Source: Brachionus rotundiformis
Lineage: Eukaryota; Rotifera; Eurotatoria; Ploima; Brachionidae
DNA length: 64,000 nucleotides
NCBI GenBank assembly: GCA_016802295.1
Contig: JAESIW010000115.1
Location: 248,001-312,000, forward strand
Direction of reading: 5' to 3'
The notes below the pieces were generated by a model. It searched no databases, was not told the origin of the DNA, and saw only the letters and a program-made list of their open reading frames with translations. The translations under genes were made by a program, and so were the position numbers. Shown here in pieces: positions 55,329-64,000 of the stretch (position 1 is its first letter; each line of letters opens with the position of its first letter).

Positions 55329-56311
55329 GCCGTTTATCTGGATAATTTAAAAATATTGCTTTTAATTTTTTTTTATAACTTTATATCAGCCAACATTTAA
55401 TATCAATAAAAGTTATAATAATTTAAAATTAGTTTATTAAAGTTGTGTGAAAATTTTAATTTAAAAATAAAGATCTATTTAAATCATTTCGTCCATATTT
55501 ATTCTTATTTGAACGGACATAGAATTATTTTTTTAATTATACAGTCCATTTGATGATTTTTTAATAAAATTAATATTGTATAAATTTTGATTAATAAATG
55601 CTTTTATCATAAAATCACCCAATTTTGAACCAAATTTTCAAGCAAAAGAGACTTTTTTAATTTATCGAAAAGAATAAATCAACAAGACGGAAACTCATTG
55701 TAGAAACACTTACTCAAAAATAAATTCTGAATTATTTTTTAATTTATAGACAAATTTTTAAGCTTATTTTGATCATTTTAGAGTTGAATAATTTAATAGA
55801 AAATTCACTTTTGTTTGAACTGTGAATATTTTTAAAAATTTTGCTAAATTTTAATTGAGATAAAGTTTATCTATTTGTTTCTCTAAAATTAGGATTTGAA
55901 TTATTTTTTAACTGTTCTTTTAATAACTTATCATTTTTAATTCCTTAACTTAATAATCATCATAATATGTTTTTTTAAAAATAAATAATTCAATATTACA
56001 GTAAATTTTGTATTTAAAATTGATTTAAATTAGGTTTAATTTTCATTATTATTTTTTATTAACCTAACCTCTTTCTAAATATATTTAAAAAAATTTGAAT
56101 CTTATGAGCAAATCAAAATCGTCCAAATCAGTTTTTTTAACCACGTAACAAATTTTCTATATGGCAAAAAATATTTCAAAAAATTCTAAATTGCAAAGAA
56201 TATTGCTTATTTTTTTCGTAAAAAAAGAATATTAAATTTTAATTTTAATTTATTATTAAAAAATTTGTCATTTTTATTCAAATTTAATTAATTTCTAAAT
56301 GTCCGACTAAA
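55329..56311. other. Spacer between troponin C and Derlin
   Basis: AT-rich, no gene seen. It includes the troponin C 3' UTR (AATAAA-like signals at 55404-55409) and the Derlin promoter. Confidence 0.4.
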
Positions 56312-57272
56312 ATGGCAAATCAATTAATGTACCATGAATTCATGCAAATACCGCCTGTGACACGAGCATATGTAACCTCATGCGTTTTGACCACTCTAGC
56401 TGTGGTATTTCTTAAAAACTCTCTTTTTTTGCCAATCTAATCTTTTTAACTCAAGCAACTTGACATTGTCACACCGTATCAACTCTATTTTAACCCGGAA
56501 CTAATCTTCAGAAATTTTCAAGTAAATTAAAAAGCTTAACTTAATTTGATCTAAATTTTCCTCTATGTTCAGATATGGAGACTGATCACAAATTTTTGTT
56601 ACTTTGGTCCAGTTGGATTTAGTTTTTTGTTCAATATGCTGTTCACATATCGTTATTGTAGATTTTTAGAAGAAGGCTCTTTCAGAGGAAAGACAGCAGA
56701 TTTTTTTTTTATGCTTCTGTTCGGCGGTCTAATGCTTATAGTAATCAGATTAAAATGTCCATTTTTAATTCTAAATACTGTTTTAAAGATAATTGCTTTT
56801 TTTGTTAATACCATATTTTTGGGAAACGCATTGACCATAATGTATGTGTATGTATGGGGCAGGCGAAATCCTTCCATAAGGTAGGACTAAATAACAAATT
56901 ATTTTTAACTTATGTATTTTTTTGATATAGAATGAATTTTTTTGGTTTAATGAATTTCCAGGCACCTTATCTGCCCTGGGTTCTATGTGGATTTTCATTG
57001 CTTCTGGGCGGATCGACCACTGTTGACCTAATGGGCATCGCTGTCGGCCATATCTACTACTACTTGGAAGATGTTTTTCCCAAGCAGCAAGGCGGATTCC
57101 GAATTTTGAAAACTCCCCGATTTATGTAATCTCAAACAAATAAATTCAATTCAATTTTTCTTATAATTTTTTTAGTGAATGGCTTTTTGAGTCAAGGGAC
57201 ACCATTGAGGACGAAAACATTGTCCATGAAGAAAGACCGGGTGGATTTAATTGGGATGGCCGCGAACAATGA
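56312..57272 (+). CDS. DERL2: Derlin (Derlin-2/3 type ERAD membrane protein)
   Basis: Six exons (56312-56404, 56456-56521, 56573-56740, 56789-56880, 56931-57125, 57176-57272) join to 236 residues. Derlins are rhomboid-like pseudoproteases of the ER membrane that assist retrotranslocation of misfolded proteins. Conserved blocks: FMQIPPVTRAYVTSCVLTT, PYQLYFNPELIFRNFQIWRL, GKTADFFFMLLFGG, VYVWGRRNP (the WR and GxxxG-like rhomboid features), MNFFGLMNFQAPYLPWVL, GIAVGHIYYYLEDVFP and the C-terminal EERPGGFNWDG (a p97-binding SHP-type box). The 48-bp stretch 56741-56788 is treated as an intron because removing it restores exact spacing between FGG and the VFLG-like block. It contains no stop, so its retention would insert 16 residues. 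Confidence 0.93.
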
Positions 57273-57436
57273 TCACTATTAAATAACAGTTTTTATGTTT
57301 TTTTAAAGGAAATTTTCGAATAAATTTTGTTCAAAACATTTTTATTTTTAAATATCCAAGATACAAAAAATATTCTCTATGATCTTTATTTTTTAATAAT
57401 CAGATTCATTTGAAACTTTTTTTTTTATTTGATAAG

Positions 57437-57688
57437 ATGATAGATTCTATTAAAGAAAATGGTGATTGTGATTTGAATTCAAGTGATAGATTAGAAAAGA
57501 AAAAAGAACAGGCTAGCTTCACTGCTGTGGTGGTCGATTCCAAGTCCAGAGAAATCATTAGGCGAATAAACTTTAAAATTACCATCGAGATTCCCGTAAA
57601 TACAAGAATTCTTTACTACAAACAGAATACAAGTGCTACTGGTGCAAAAAAAGACTCTATGAGCTTGTCAAAGGCTCAATCTTTATAG
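57437..57688 (+). CDS. Small hypothetical ORF
   Basis: MIDSIKENGDCDLNSSDRLE KKKEQASFTAVVVDSKSREI IRRINFKITIEIPVNTRILY and on to SMSLSKAQSL, 83 residues from the internal ATG (an upstream in-frame extension lacks a better start). The composition is mixed and protein-like compared with neighbouring AT-driven frames. It begins 165 bp after Derlin's stop. It could be a genuine small single-exon gene or one exon of a larger one. No family recognised. Confidence 0.4.
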   Translation: MIDSIKENGDCDLNSSDRLEKKKEQASFTAVVVDSKSREIIRRINFKITIEIPVNTRILYYKQNTSATGAKKDSMSLSKAQSL

Positions 57689-59530
57689 TTTTTCAATTAG
57701 TTTAAATATTTCATTTATCACAAAACTTTAAATTACAAGAAAAAGCAATTAATTTTTTTAAAGGATAATCAAATAGTATCCGGATTTGAGTAGAATGCAA
57801 ATTTTTTTATCTCATATTTCAATTTAGAATGTGAAAGAAATAAATTTTTTTTTCAAATAAAATTTATCGTTTTTAATATAATTATTTTCATCATAATTTT
57901 GGCAAAATTCATTATATTTTATTCAATGAAGGGTTTTTTAATTAAATGAAAAATCATGATAGCGAGCTTGAAAAAAAAAGAGTGAGCGATCGAGCTAAAA
58001 AATATAAAATATATTCATATTAATAAAATTTAAATAAATTTCTCTCTCAATTTTCTTTGGCGTATTAGAATTAATGCTTTCATTTTTAATTAAGCTCATA
58101 TTATGTTTTGCAAGTAATTTTCTCTCTCTCTCTTTTTTTTTAGTAAACTCTCTATATTTTCCTAAACAACAAATAAATGCAAATTTTATTTTTATTTATT
58201 TCAAATTATATTTTGGAATAGGTTTTTATTTTGTTCATTTGGCGATATGGCTTTGTTTATCAAAGCTAGTTCTAATATTTCGTTTCTATTTAGCTTGATA
58301 TTTAAAAAGCCATTATAATAACTTAGCAAAATTTTTGCCTATTTGAAATATGATGATTTTATGGTTTGAATTATTTTTCATTAATCAAGCTAAGTAAAAT
58401 GAGAGCAGCTACACATAAGAGCGATAGCTAAAAAGCATATATAGAGATATTTTGCTAATTTTAAATTATAAATGCAAATTTGAACTGTTTATAAAATAGA
58501 TATTAATATTGGTCCATGCTGATTAGGGAAACTTATTACAATTTAAAATTTTATTCAATAATCTTTAATTTATATGCATAAATTATTTAATTAATTACTT
58601 TTAATTTTATCAAGTTAAATGACCGCACGGTAGTAGGCTAAGAAAAAATTAACTTTGACATGAATAAGTGTATTTTGAAGCTCCTTAATATGAGAAAAGG
58701 AAGACTGTGTAGTTGGGCTGTAGTGGAAATTAAGGCTAGAAGCAGCACTAGGTAATTAAGACGAGCATCTTTTTAAATATTCTTAAGACAAAAAATGCGT
58801 CGATGTGACACTTTGAGGGCCGGACAAACCAGCAACTGTAATCAAAAAAGATCAATGACCAACTCAATTAGGATCTCTCAGTAATCTGGTGAAAAATCAA
58901 TTTTTTTCGCCAGGGTCAGCCCGACTGGCCATTTTTGACAAGTGACCTCGCATAAACTTTTGACTTGGACTGGAGGCGGTCTCAAGTTAATTTTATTTAA
59001 AATCTTTATTATGTTAATTGAATAAATTACGCATTAGCCAAATAAGCATAGGCAAAATTATGCTAATATGCAAATATGGTAAAATCTAGATTTTTTATTC
59101 AAAAATGCTAAGCAAAGTCAAATAATAAGTATTTATTTATGCACACCATATTTAATGCGAGTGTTCATAATGAACGCCAAGTTAAGTTCATTTGTAGTAC
59201 ACGTATGGCAAACTAAGATTTTGCCATACGGGGGTCCACATCGACACAGCTCTCACCACTCCAAGCACACTCTAATTATAAATATATATTCTTAATAATC
59301 CAGCCATATTTTATTTTAATTTCGTTTTTTTCTCTTTTTATTTTTCGCAAAATGATAATCTTATGGTAAAAAAATTTTCCTAATTTCTAAACTTAAAATA
59401 ATTATTCTCATCTTTTTTTAATAATTCAAAAATTTTAAATTTAAAAAAAACTTACTTTTCAATCACATTATAATTATTAACCAATTTTATAATAATTAAT
59501 TATCATTTAAGATTTAATGCTAAGTAAAAA
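57689..59530. other. Upstream region of the POU6 gene
   Basis: Mixed AT-rich DNA with an islet of higher complexity and GC content at about 58620-59000 (CCGCACGGTAGTAGGCTAAG, GAGGGCCGGACAAACCAGCA, CGCCAGGGTCAGCCCGACTG GCC), which could be a cis-regulatory element or decayed repeat. A (CT)n run lies near 58121-58133. The 5' leader and promoter probably fall in 59150-59530. Confidence 0.45.
59202..59230. repeat. Perfect hairpin-forming inverted repeat upstream of POU6
   Basis: CGTATGGCAAA-CTAAGAT-TTTGCCATACG: an 11-bp perfect stem with a 7-base loop, about 300 bp before the POU6 ATG. It is followed by GGGGGTCCACATCGACACAG, unusually GC-rich here. It may be a dyad-symmetric binding site or an RNA hairpin in the 5' UTR. 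Confidence 0.7.
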
Positions 59531-61255
59531 ATGCAGCAATTTCTAATACCATCATCGACTGGTAGCTCGCAGATAATAAATATTCCCGTATCGCTGCTCT
59601 CCCAGTCCAACCAGCAGCCCATCTCATTCATAACAGCCAATGGGCAGATATTTCAGATACCGAGCTTTTCGCAGCTAGTGGTGCAGCCGAATCAGGAAGG
59701 CGGTCAGTCGGGCTCGAGCAGCTCGGCCCAAGGTCAGACCTCGTCTGCATCGACGTCCTCTACGCCGTCTACGACGAACAACCCGGCCCAGCCGACCCAG
59801 AGCGTCACCAACGGCTCGAGCGGCTCCCAGCAGTCCTCCCAGCAGCAGACGCTGGTCATCAACCACCAGGGCCAGATCCTCTCACTGCCCGTGCTCCAGG
59901 CAGCCTCGGGCGGCTCCCAGTCTGCCAGCTCGCAGCAAACCGCATCCGGCTCGCAGATCCAAGCGGTCAATGTACAGAACACAAATCAGTCAGGTCAAGG
60001 TCAAAATTCCAACCTGCTCCAAGCTGTAAACTTATCTCAAATTCAGTTCGCCGCGCTGCCCCAGAACAGCTCACAGTCTGCGAACGGCACGCGCGTTGCC
60101 ACCACTAACCAATCTGGCAACCAGAACGGCACCACGCCCATCAAAACCCTGCTAGAAGAGGACGACAAAGCGGACACGTCTATGGACGACCAGGGCCCGA
60201 CCATAGCTAACATCCCTAACATGCAGTCCGCTCACCAGATCACGCATGCGACCACAGTCGACGGCGTCAACTTGGACGAGATTCGCGAGTTCGCCAAGGC
60301 CTTCAAGCTGAGACGACTGGCCTTGGGCCTCACCCAGACCCAGGTCGGCCAAGCGCTCAGCGCCACCAAAGGCCCTGCCTACTCCCAATCGGCCATTTGT
60401 CGATTTGAAAAGCTCGACATCACGCCCAAGTCCGCCGCCAAGATTAAGCCCGTGCTGGAAAAGTGGATGCAAGAGGCCGAATTAAAATATGCGGATAGGT
60501 ATTTTTTTCTATGTCTTATAGTTTATTAACCAGTTGACTAATTTCGGATTTTTTTTTCTTAACCTTTTTTAAGACTCAAATCTGGCACACACACAAACTT
60601 TGCTGATCTGTTAGGTACCGAGAATACCAAGAAGAGAAAGAGACGCACCAGCTTCACACCACAAGCACTCGAGATCCTCAACGACTACTTTGAGAAGAAC
60701 ACGCACCCGTCTGGCAACCAAGGCGCCGACATGACCATGCTCGCCCAGAAGCTCAACTACGACAGAGAAGTGATACGAGTGTGGTTCTGCAACAAGCGCC
60801 AGGCGCTCAAAAACACAATGAAAAAGCTTAAATCGGAAAACGCCGAGTCCAACTCGGACGCCTCGCTCAGTCCCAACTCGTCAAGCAACTCGATAAGCCA
60901 AACACTGAACAATCAAATGATACAACACCAGCAACAACAACAGCAACAACAGCAGCAGCAACAGCAACAGGCCGTGATGATTGTGAATAATCAGATGGAC
61001 CAGACGCATATTCAAGAGCTGGCGCACTTGGCATCACAGCAAAACAACGGAAGCACGCCTACCAAAACAGTGATTACTTTGACAAACACAAAATTGGAGC
61101 CGCAGATACAAAGTCAAGTGGAGCAAGGCCAGGGACAGAGTGGTTCGATAGGAACCGACGAACAATCCGCAGCCGCAAACGGCTCACAAGTTCAGACAGT
61201 GGTGGTAGGCGGCGACATAGCATCAAACACAAATAGCCAAGAAACTGCCAACTGA
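59531..61255 (+). CDS. POU6F: POU class 6 homeobox transcription factor
   Basis: Two exons (59531-60498, 60574-61255; 75-bp intron) give 549 residues. The N-terminus is Gln/Ser-rich (QIINIPVSLLSQSNQQPISF, many SQQ/SGGS runs), a typical activation region. The POU-specific domain follows at about 245-320 (VNLDEIREFAKAFKLRRLAL GLTQTQVGQALSATKGPAYS QSAICRFEKLDITPKSAAKI). The linker contains LLGTENTKKRKRRTSF, then a homeodomain at about 342-402 ending with the recognition helix VIRVWFCNKRQALKN. LTQTQVGQAL, GPAYSQSAICRFEKLDITPK and KKRKRRTSFTPQA are class 6 signatures (vertebrate POU6F1/2, fly pdm3). Asn-Lys replaces the usual Asn-Arg in WFCNRRQ. The tail has a polyglutamine tract. POU6 proteins act in nervous-system differentiation. 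The coding sequence is GC-rich, unlike every neighbour. Confidence 0.95.
60933..60969 (+). repeat. CAG/CAA microsatellite encoding polyglutamine
   Basis: A mixed CAA/CAG run encodes about 16 consecutive Gln in the POU6 C-terminal region. Such tracts are length-polymorphic. Confidence 0.9.
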
Positions 61256-61739
61256 GACAATTATTTTTTTTTTTAGTTAATTTTACCGTTTAAGTCCTCG
61301 TCGCAAGATCCGAGGGAAAATTTTTGAAATTGTTCTGTATTGTATAGTTTTTTCTCTTTTCTTTTTTTTTATTCTTTTCTCTTCTATTTTTTTTTGGCAA
61401 TTTACAACTTAGCTAATATAGTTATAAATAATAAACAAAATTTTCTCTGGATCAGTTTGTAATATGTAAGTTTTGTTCTGTTTCTCTTTAGAGGACCTGT
61501 TTTTCTTATATCACTATTTCTGACTTATTTTTTTGTTTTGTTTTTTAAAACACTTTGGCTTAGAGAAATGGAATTAAGCTTCTGATTTAATTATTTCTGA
61601 TTTATTAATGTTAATCTTTGATTATTACTATTTAAAAGAAAAAAATAATAAAAATTCGAAAAATTAAAGCTTGTTTTTTGTTCCTTATCATTAATTTTCC
61701 CATATTAAATTAGCTTAATTTTTTTGACAAACAGAGTTG
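61256..61739. other. POU6 3' UTR and spacer
   Basis: A T-rich run directly after the stop, then an ATAATAAACAAA signal near 61427-61438. Nothing coding. Confidence 0.5.
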
Positions 61740-62640
61740 TGGAACCATGGAATATAAAACCAACAGAATAAGTACCAGCTAAGTTAACGTTAAGGGTCAT
61801 TCTAGCCAATTGTTTAATATTATGACCGGAGTTCCTCAGGGCTCAGTTATAAGCTACTTTTCAGTACAAAAAATAATAACTCATTTTATGGTTATATTAA
61901 ACTTTTTGCAGACGATTTGGTCACATTTTTATCTACCGTATTCCCTTGCAAATAAGTGCCCCACTAAGACCCCTTTTTTAAAAGCTATTCAAAAATGGCG
62001 TAATTCTATCTATGGTGCTTTCTTGGAAAGCATACTTAGATCTTTATATAATAACTAATTTGAAGAAAATTTTCTATCATCTAAGGGCTTAAATTCTTCA
62101 ATAAAGATACGATTTTGGGGGCACCTATTTGAAAGGGTTTACGGTACAAAAAATCAGATAATATTCAGCACTCTATCTAAAGAGCTCGAACCGTGGTTAG
62201 TCAAGTGGGCAATGGACGCATCGGTATCAAAATCATCTTTTACTACCTTCAGCAAAAGCACCTGAAAAAATAACCTCAAATTTGGAAATATTCTACCCTA
62301 TACAAACAATTTTAAATTCTTAGGTATATAAAATATTAAAAAAAATGTTCATCTAGACTAAACTTGATAAAAAAAGCTGGCGACTAAGTCCCTCTAATCT
62401 TGGTACATTCTATAAAACTCTAATTGGATCAATCATTGATTATTCCTTTCCATGCTTAAATCTATTTTCCAACGGAAACATAAAAAGTCTGCAAGTAATT
62501 CAAAATAGAGCTATCCGCTCTTTACTTAAGGTAAAAAGGTACTTATCCACTTGATACTTAAAAACCTAAAAATTCATAAGATAGACAATAGACTATTTGA
62601 TCTAAGCGAAAACTATGTCAGATATGGCCTTAAAAATTCA
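61740..62640 (+). mobile_element. Decayed Jockey-like LINE, reverse transcriptase pieces
   Basis: The plus strand shows FNIMTGVPQGSVIS, then in another frame KLFADDLVTFLST (catalytic FADD), KWRNSIYGAFLESI, NNFKFLGI and, near 62390-62530, LGTFYKTLIGSIIDYSFPCL NLFSNGNIKSLQVIQNRAIR SLLK. These are RT palm and thumb motifs in order. Many frameshifts and stops show it is long dead. Confidence 0.75.
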
Positions 62641-63004
62641 GTACCTCTTGTGATAAGATTTGTCAAGGAGTTTTAGTCCTTTTTTAACTGAAGAGAAATA
62701 TGCAACGTTGCATTATGTAGTCTTTACCTCACTACTGACGAATTTTTTCCACACACAACTTGATCTACGAAAAATTACAATTTTACTTTTCACTCCTTTT
62801 CTTAATACTATTTTTTTCCAAATATATTTGCTTCACTTAATAATATACTTCTATTTTCCCTTATTATCATGTAACCATGCAACTAACCACCTCGCCAAGA
62901 TTATTTTTGCTTCCAAATAACTTTTTATTCTATTTTTTTAAAAAAATAATAAAAATTTACAAACAACGGAAATGAGGGAGCTCTAACTCGAGCAGTTTTA
63001 CTTA
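62641..63004. other. Spacer between two LINE relics
   Basis: It includes an 86-codon plus-strand frame at 62660 (LRKITILLFTPFLNTIFFQI) that is hydrophobic and T-rich, probably not a protein. It may be the remains of the LINE 3' UTR. Confidence 0.35.
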
Positions 63005-63580
63005 ATAAATAAATCAGCTAGGACAGTCAAGGCTCCAAACAGGATCCAAAAAGACTTGAATAGCCTTATTATTTTGGCTGGTATTAAAATGGGATGAGCT
63101 TCAAAGCTAATCAAACCTGTAAAAAATATGACCTATGAAGAGAGATTAAGTTTCCAAAAGATGCAAAGAATAGAAAATCAAAGAGAAAGAGGTACCCGAA
63201 AAGCTCATTGATGAATTTGGGAAGACCGAATTTACGGAAATGAGCACTGAAGAGTAGCTGAGTTTGATAGAAAAAGCCTGAACATCTTCCAAACTGCTGG
63301 CCTGAAACAATGTCAAACGATGAGCTATACAGAAGAACGAGCTCAGAGCAAATGGGTCAATGTATCAGAAATAAAAGACTGTGATGGGTTGGACATGTAT
63401 TTAGAATGAATAGCAAACAGAGCTCTTAAATGGACACTACAAAGGCGAAGAAAGGGAGGACGACCAACAATAACATGGAGCTCGTCGAGATGGTAATGGC
63501 ATGGGGAGAACCAAAGAATCGACTTGAGTGGAAATCAAAAGTAATGAACCTATGCTCCACAAGGAGTGTATAAGGAAAAA
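63005..63580 (+). mobile_element. RTE-like LINE C-terminal fragment
   Basis: Frames show DGLDMYLE-IANRALKWTLQR RRKGGRPTITW, an arrangement equivalent to WIGHVLRM---R-AL-W---GKR-RGRP-TTW, then MAWGEPKNRLEWKSKVMNLC STRSV. This is the C-terminal signature of RTE/BovB-type LINEs (WGE---LA-DR--WR--V--LC--R). Frame shifts occur throughout. It is a different clade from the CR1/Jockey-like copies elsewhere in the window. Confidence 0.75.
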
Positions 63581-64000
63581 ATAAAATAAAAGACTTTTAA
63601 GACTTAAAAATTAATAAAAAAAGTCCCATACGAATAGGCTGGTGTAATATTTAAGCTTTGAATCAAGAATAGACAAGGAAGTGTTTAGCATGTGCAACGA
63701 GTACAATAGCCCATTAGAGAGCCAAACACATCATGTATTGATCCAGGTTAGTCTAAACCGGAGTTATCTTTACCAATGCTACTCTATAACTAAATAAAAT
63801 AATTGATTATCAGTTTTTCTATATGGAAAAGGTCTACAAATTCAACAAAAGTAAAATGTTAAACATATTAACCCAAATAAAAGGCTGCCTTCCAATATTA
63901 ATTTTTTTTCAAAAATTGATTGCTAAGTGATAGAAGATAAATAAATACTTTTACAATATAAATATATATTTATTATTTAAGTTAATTAGAAATAAAAAAA
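63581..64000. other. Terminal AT-rich stretch
   Basis: No gene or repeat recognised up to the window edge. Confidence 0.4.

Noticed and set aside
59675..60472. Minus-strand ORFs opposite POU6 (59675-59866, 59734-59982, 60152-60472)
   Set aside because: They are mirror frames created by the GC-rich, Gln/Ser-coding exon, with low-complexity translations and no family features.
1..64000. tRNA, rRNA genes and CRISPR arrays
   Set aside because: I looked for tRNA-like GGTTCGA blocks, rRNA-like conserved stretches and regular spaced repeats and found none. The GGTTCG at base 1 is not in a cloverleaf context.

Overview
This is animal nuclear DNA: very AT-rich (intergenic sequence looks about 75% AT by eye), with spliceosomal introns that are mostly 46-60 bp long and GT-AG. 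It carries bilaterian genes: PIEZO, calpain-7, H2A.Z, a haem peroxidase, FARP, calmodulin, troponin C, Derlin and a POU class 6 homeobox gene. Tiny introns, AT-richness, many decayed LINEs and an AprA/PqaA-like hydrolase otherwise known mainly from bacteria and amoebae suggest a small-genome invertebrate. A monogonont rotifer (Brachionus-like) is my best guess, but no search was run.

Layout. 1-2.2 kb: 3' end of a PIEZO channel gene (+) with two tandem alternative last exons. 2.4-4.5 kb: complete 8-exon AprA/PqaA-like secreted hydrolase (+). 6.7-11.3 kb: complete 7-exon calpain-7 (-), with a fold-back element in intron 1 and a stray copy of its intron 3/exon 4 junction at 5.3 kb. 11.7-12.1 kb: H2A.Z (-). 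12.4-21.2 kb: a mobile-element district with a degenerate LINE, a roughly 1-kb duplicated segment in two copies about 6 kb apart (the LINE sits in one copy only), a small possible coding gene, a stop-interrupted DDE transposase, a nucleotidyltransferase-like relic and further reverse-transcriptase fragments. 21.5-22.3 kb: an intact protein with two death domains (-). 25.8-29.1 kb: animal haem peroxidase (+) preceded by a broken copy of its own 5' end. 29-38 kb: gene-poor AT-rich DNA with LINE remnants. 38.1-45.6 kb: FARP-type FERM-DH-PH-PH Rho GEF (+), with a long open retained intron that would give a FERM-only, FRMD7-like short form. 45.7-46.5 kb: calmodulin (-). 46.6-54.7 kb: gene-poor, with two orphan exon-like ORFs, a pogo/Tigger relic and a 129-bp direct repeat. 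54.8-55.3 kb: troponin C (+). 56.3-57.3 kb: Derlin (+). 59.5-61.3 kb: POU6 homeobox gene (+), strikingly GC-rich against its surroundings. 61.7-63.6 kb: decayed Jockey-like and RTE-like LINE pieces (+).

The genes are independent housekeeping, signalling and developmental loci, with no operon-like logic. Calpain-7 (ESCRT-linked protease), Derlin (ER quality control), FARP (Rho/Rac signalling), PIEZO (mechanosensation), calmodulin and troponin C (calcium), POU6 (transcription) and H2A.Z (chromatin) are ordinary animal functions. The most informative features are gene-structural: the paired PIEZO C-termini, the two-architecture FARP/FRMD7-like locus, the peroxidase with Ile in place of the haem-linked Asp, and a LINE 3'-tail family that ties together several scattered short repeats. 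Exon coordinates were worked out by hand from splice sites, reading phase and family conservation. For each complete multi-exon gene the summed exon length is divisible by three.
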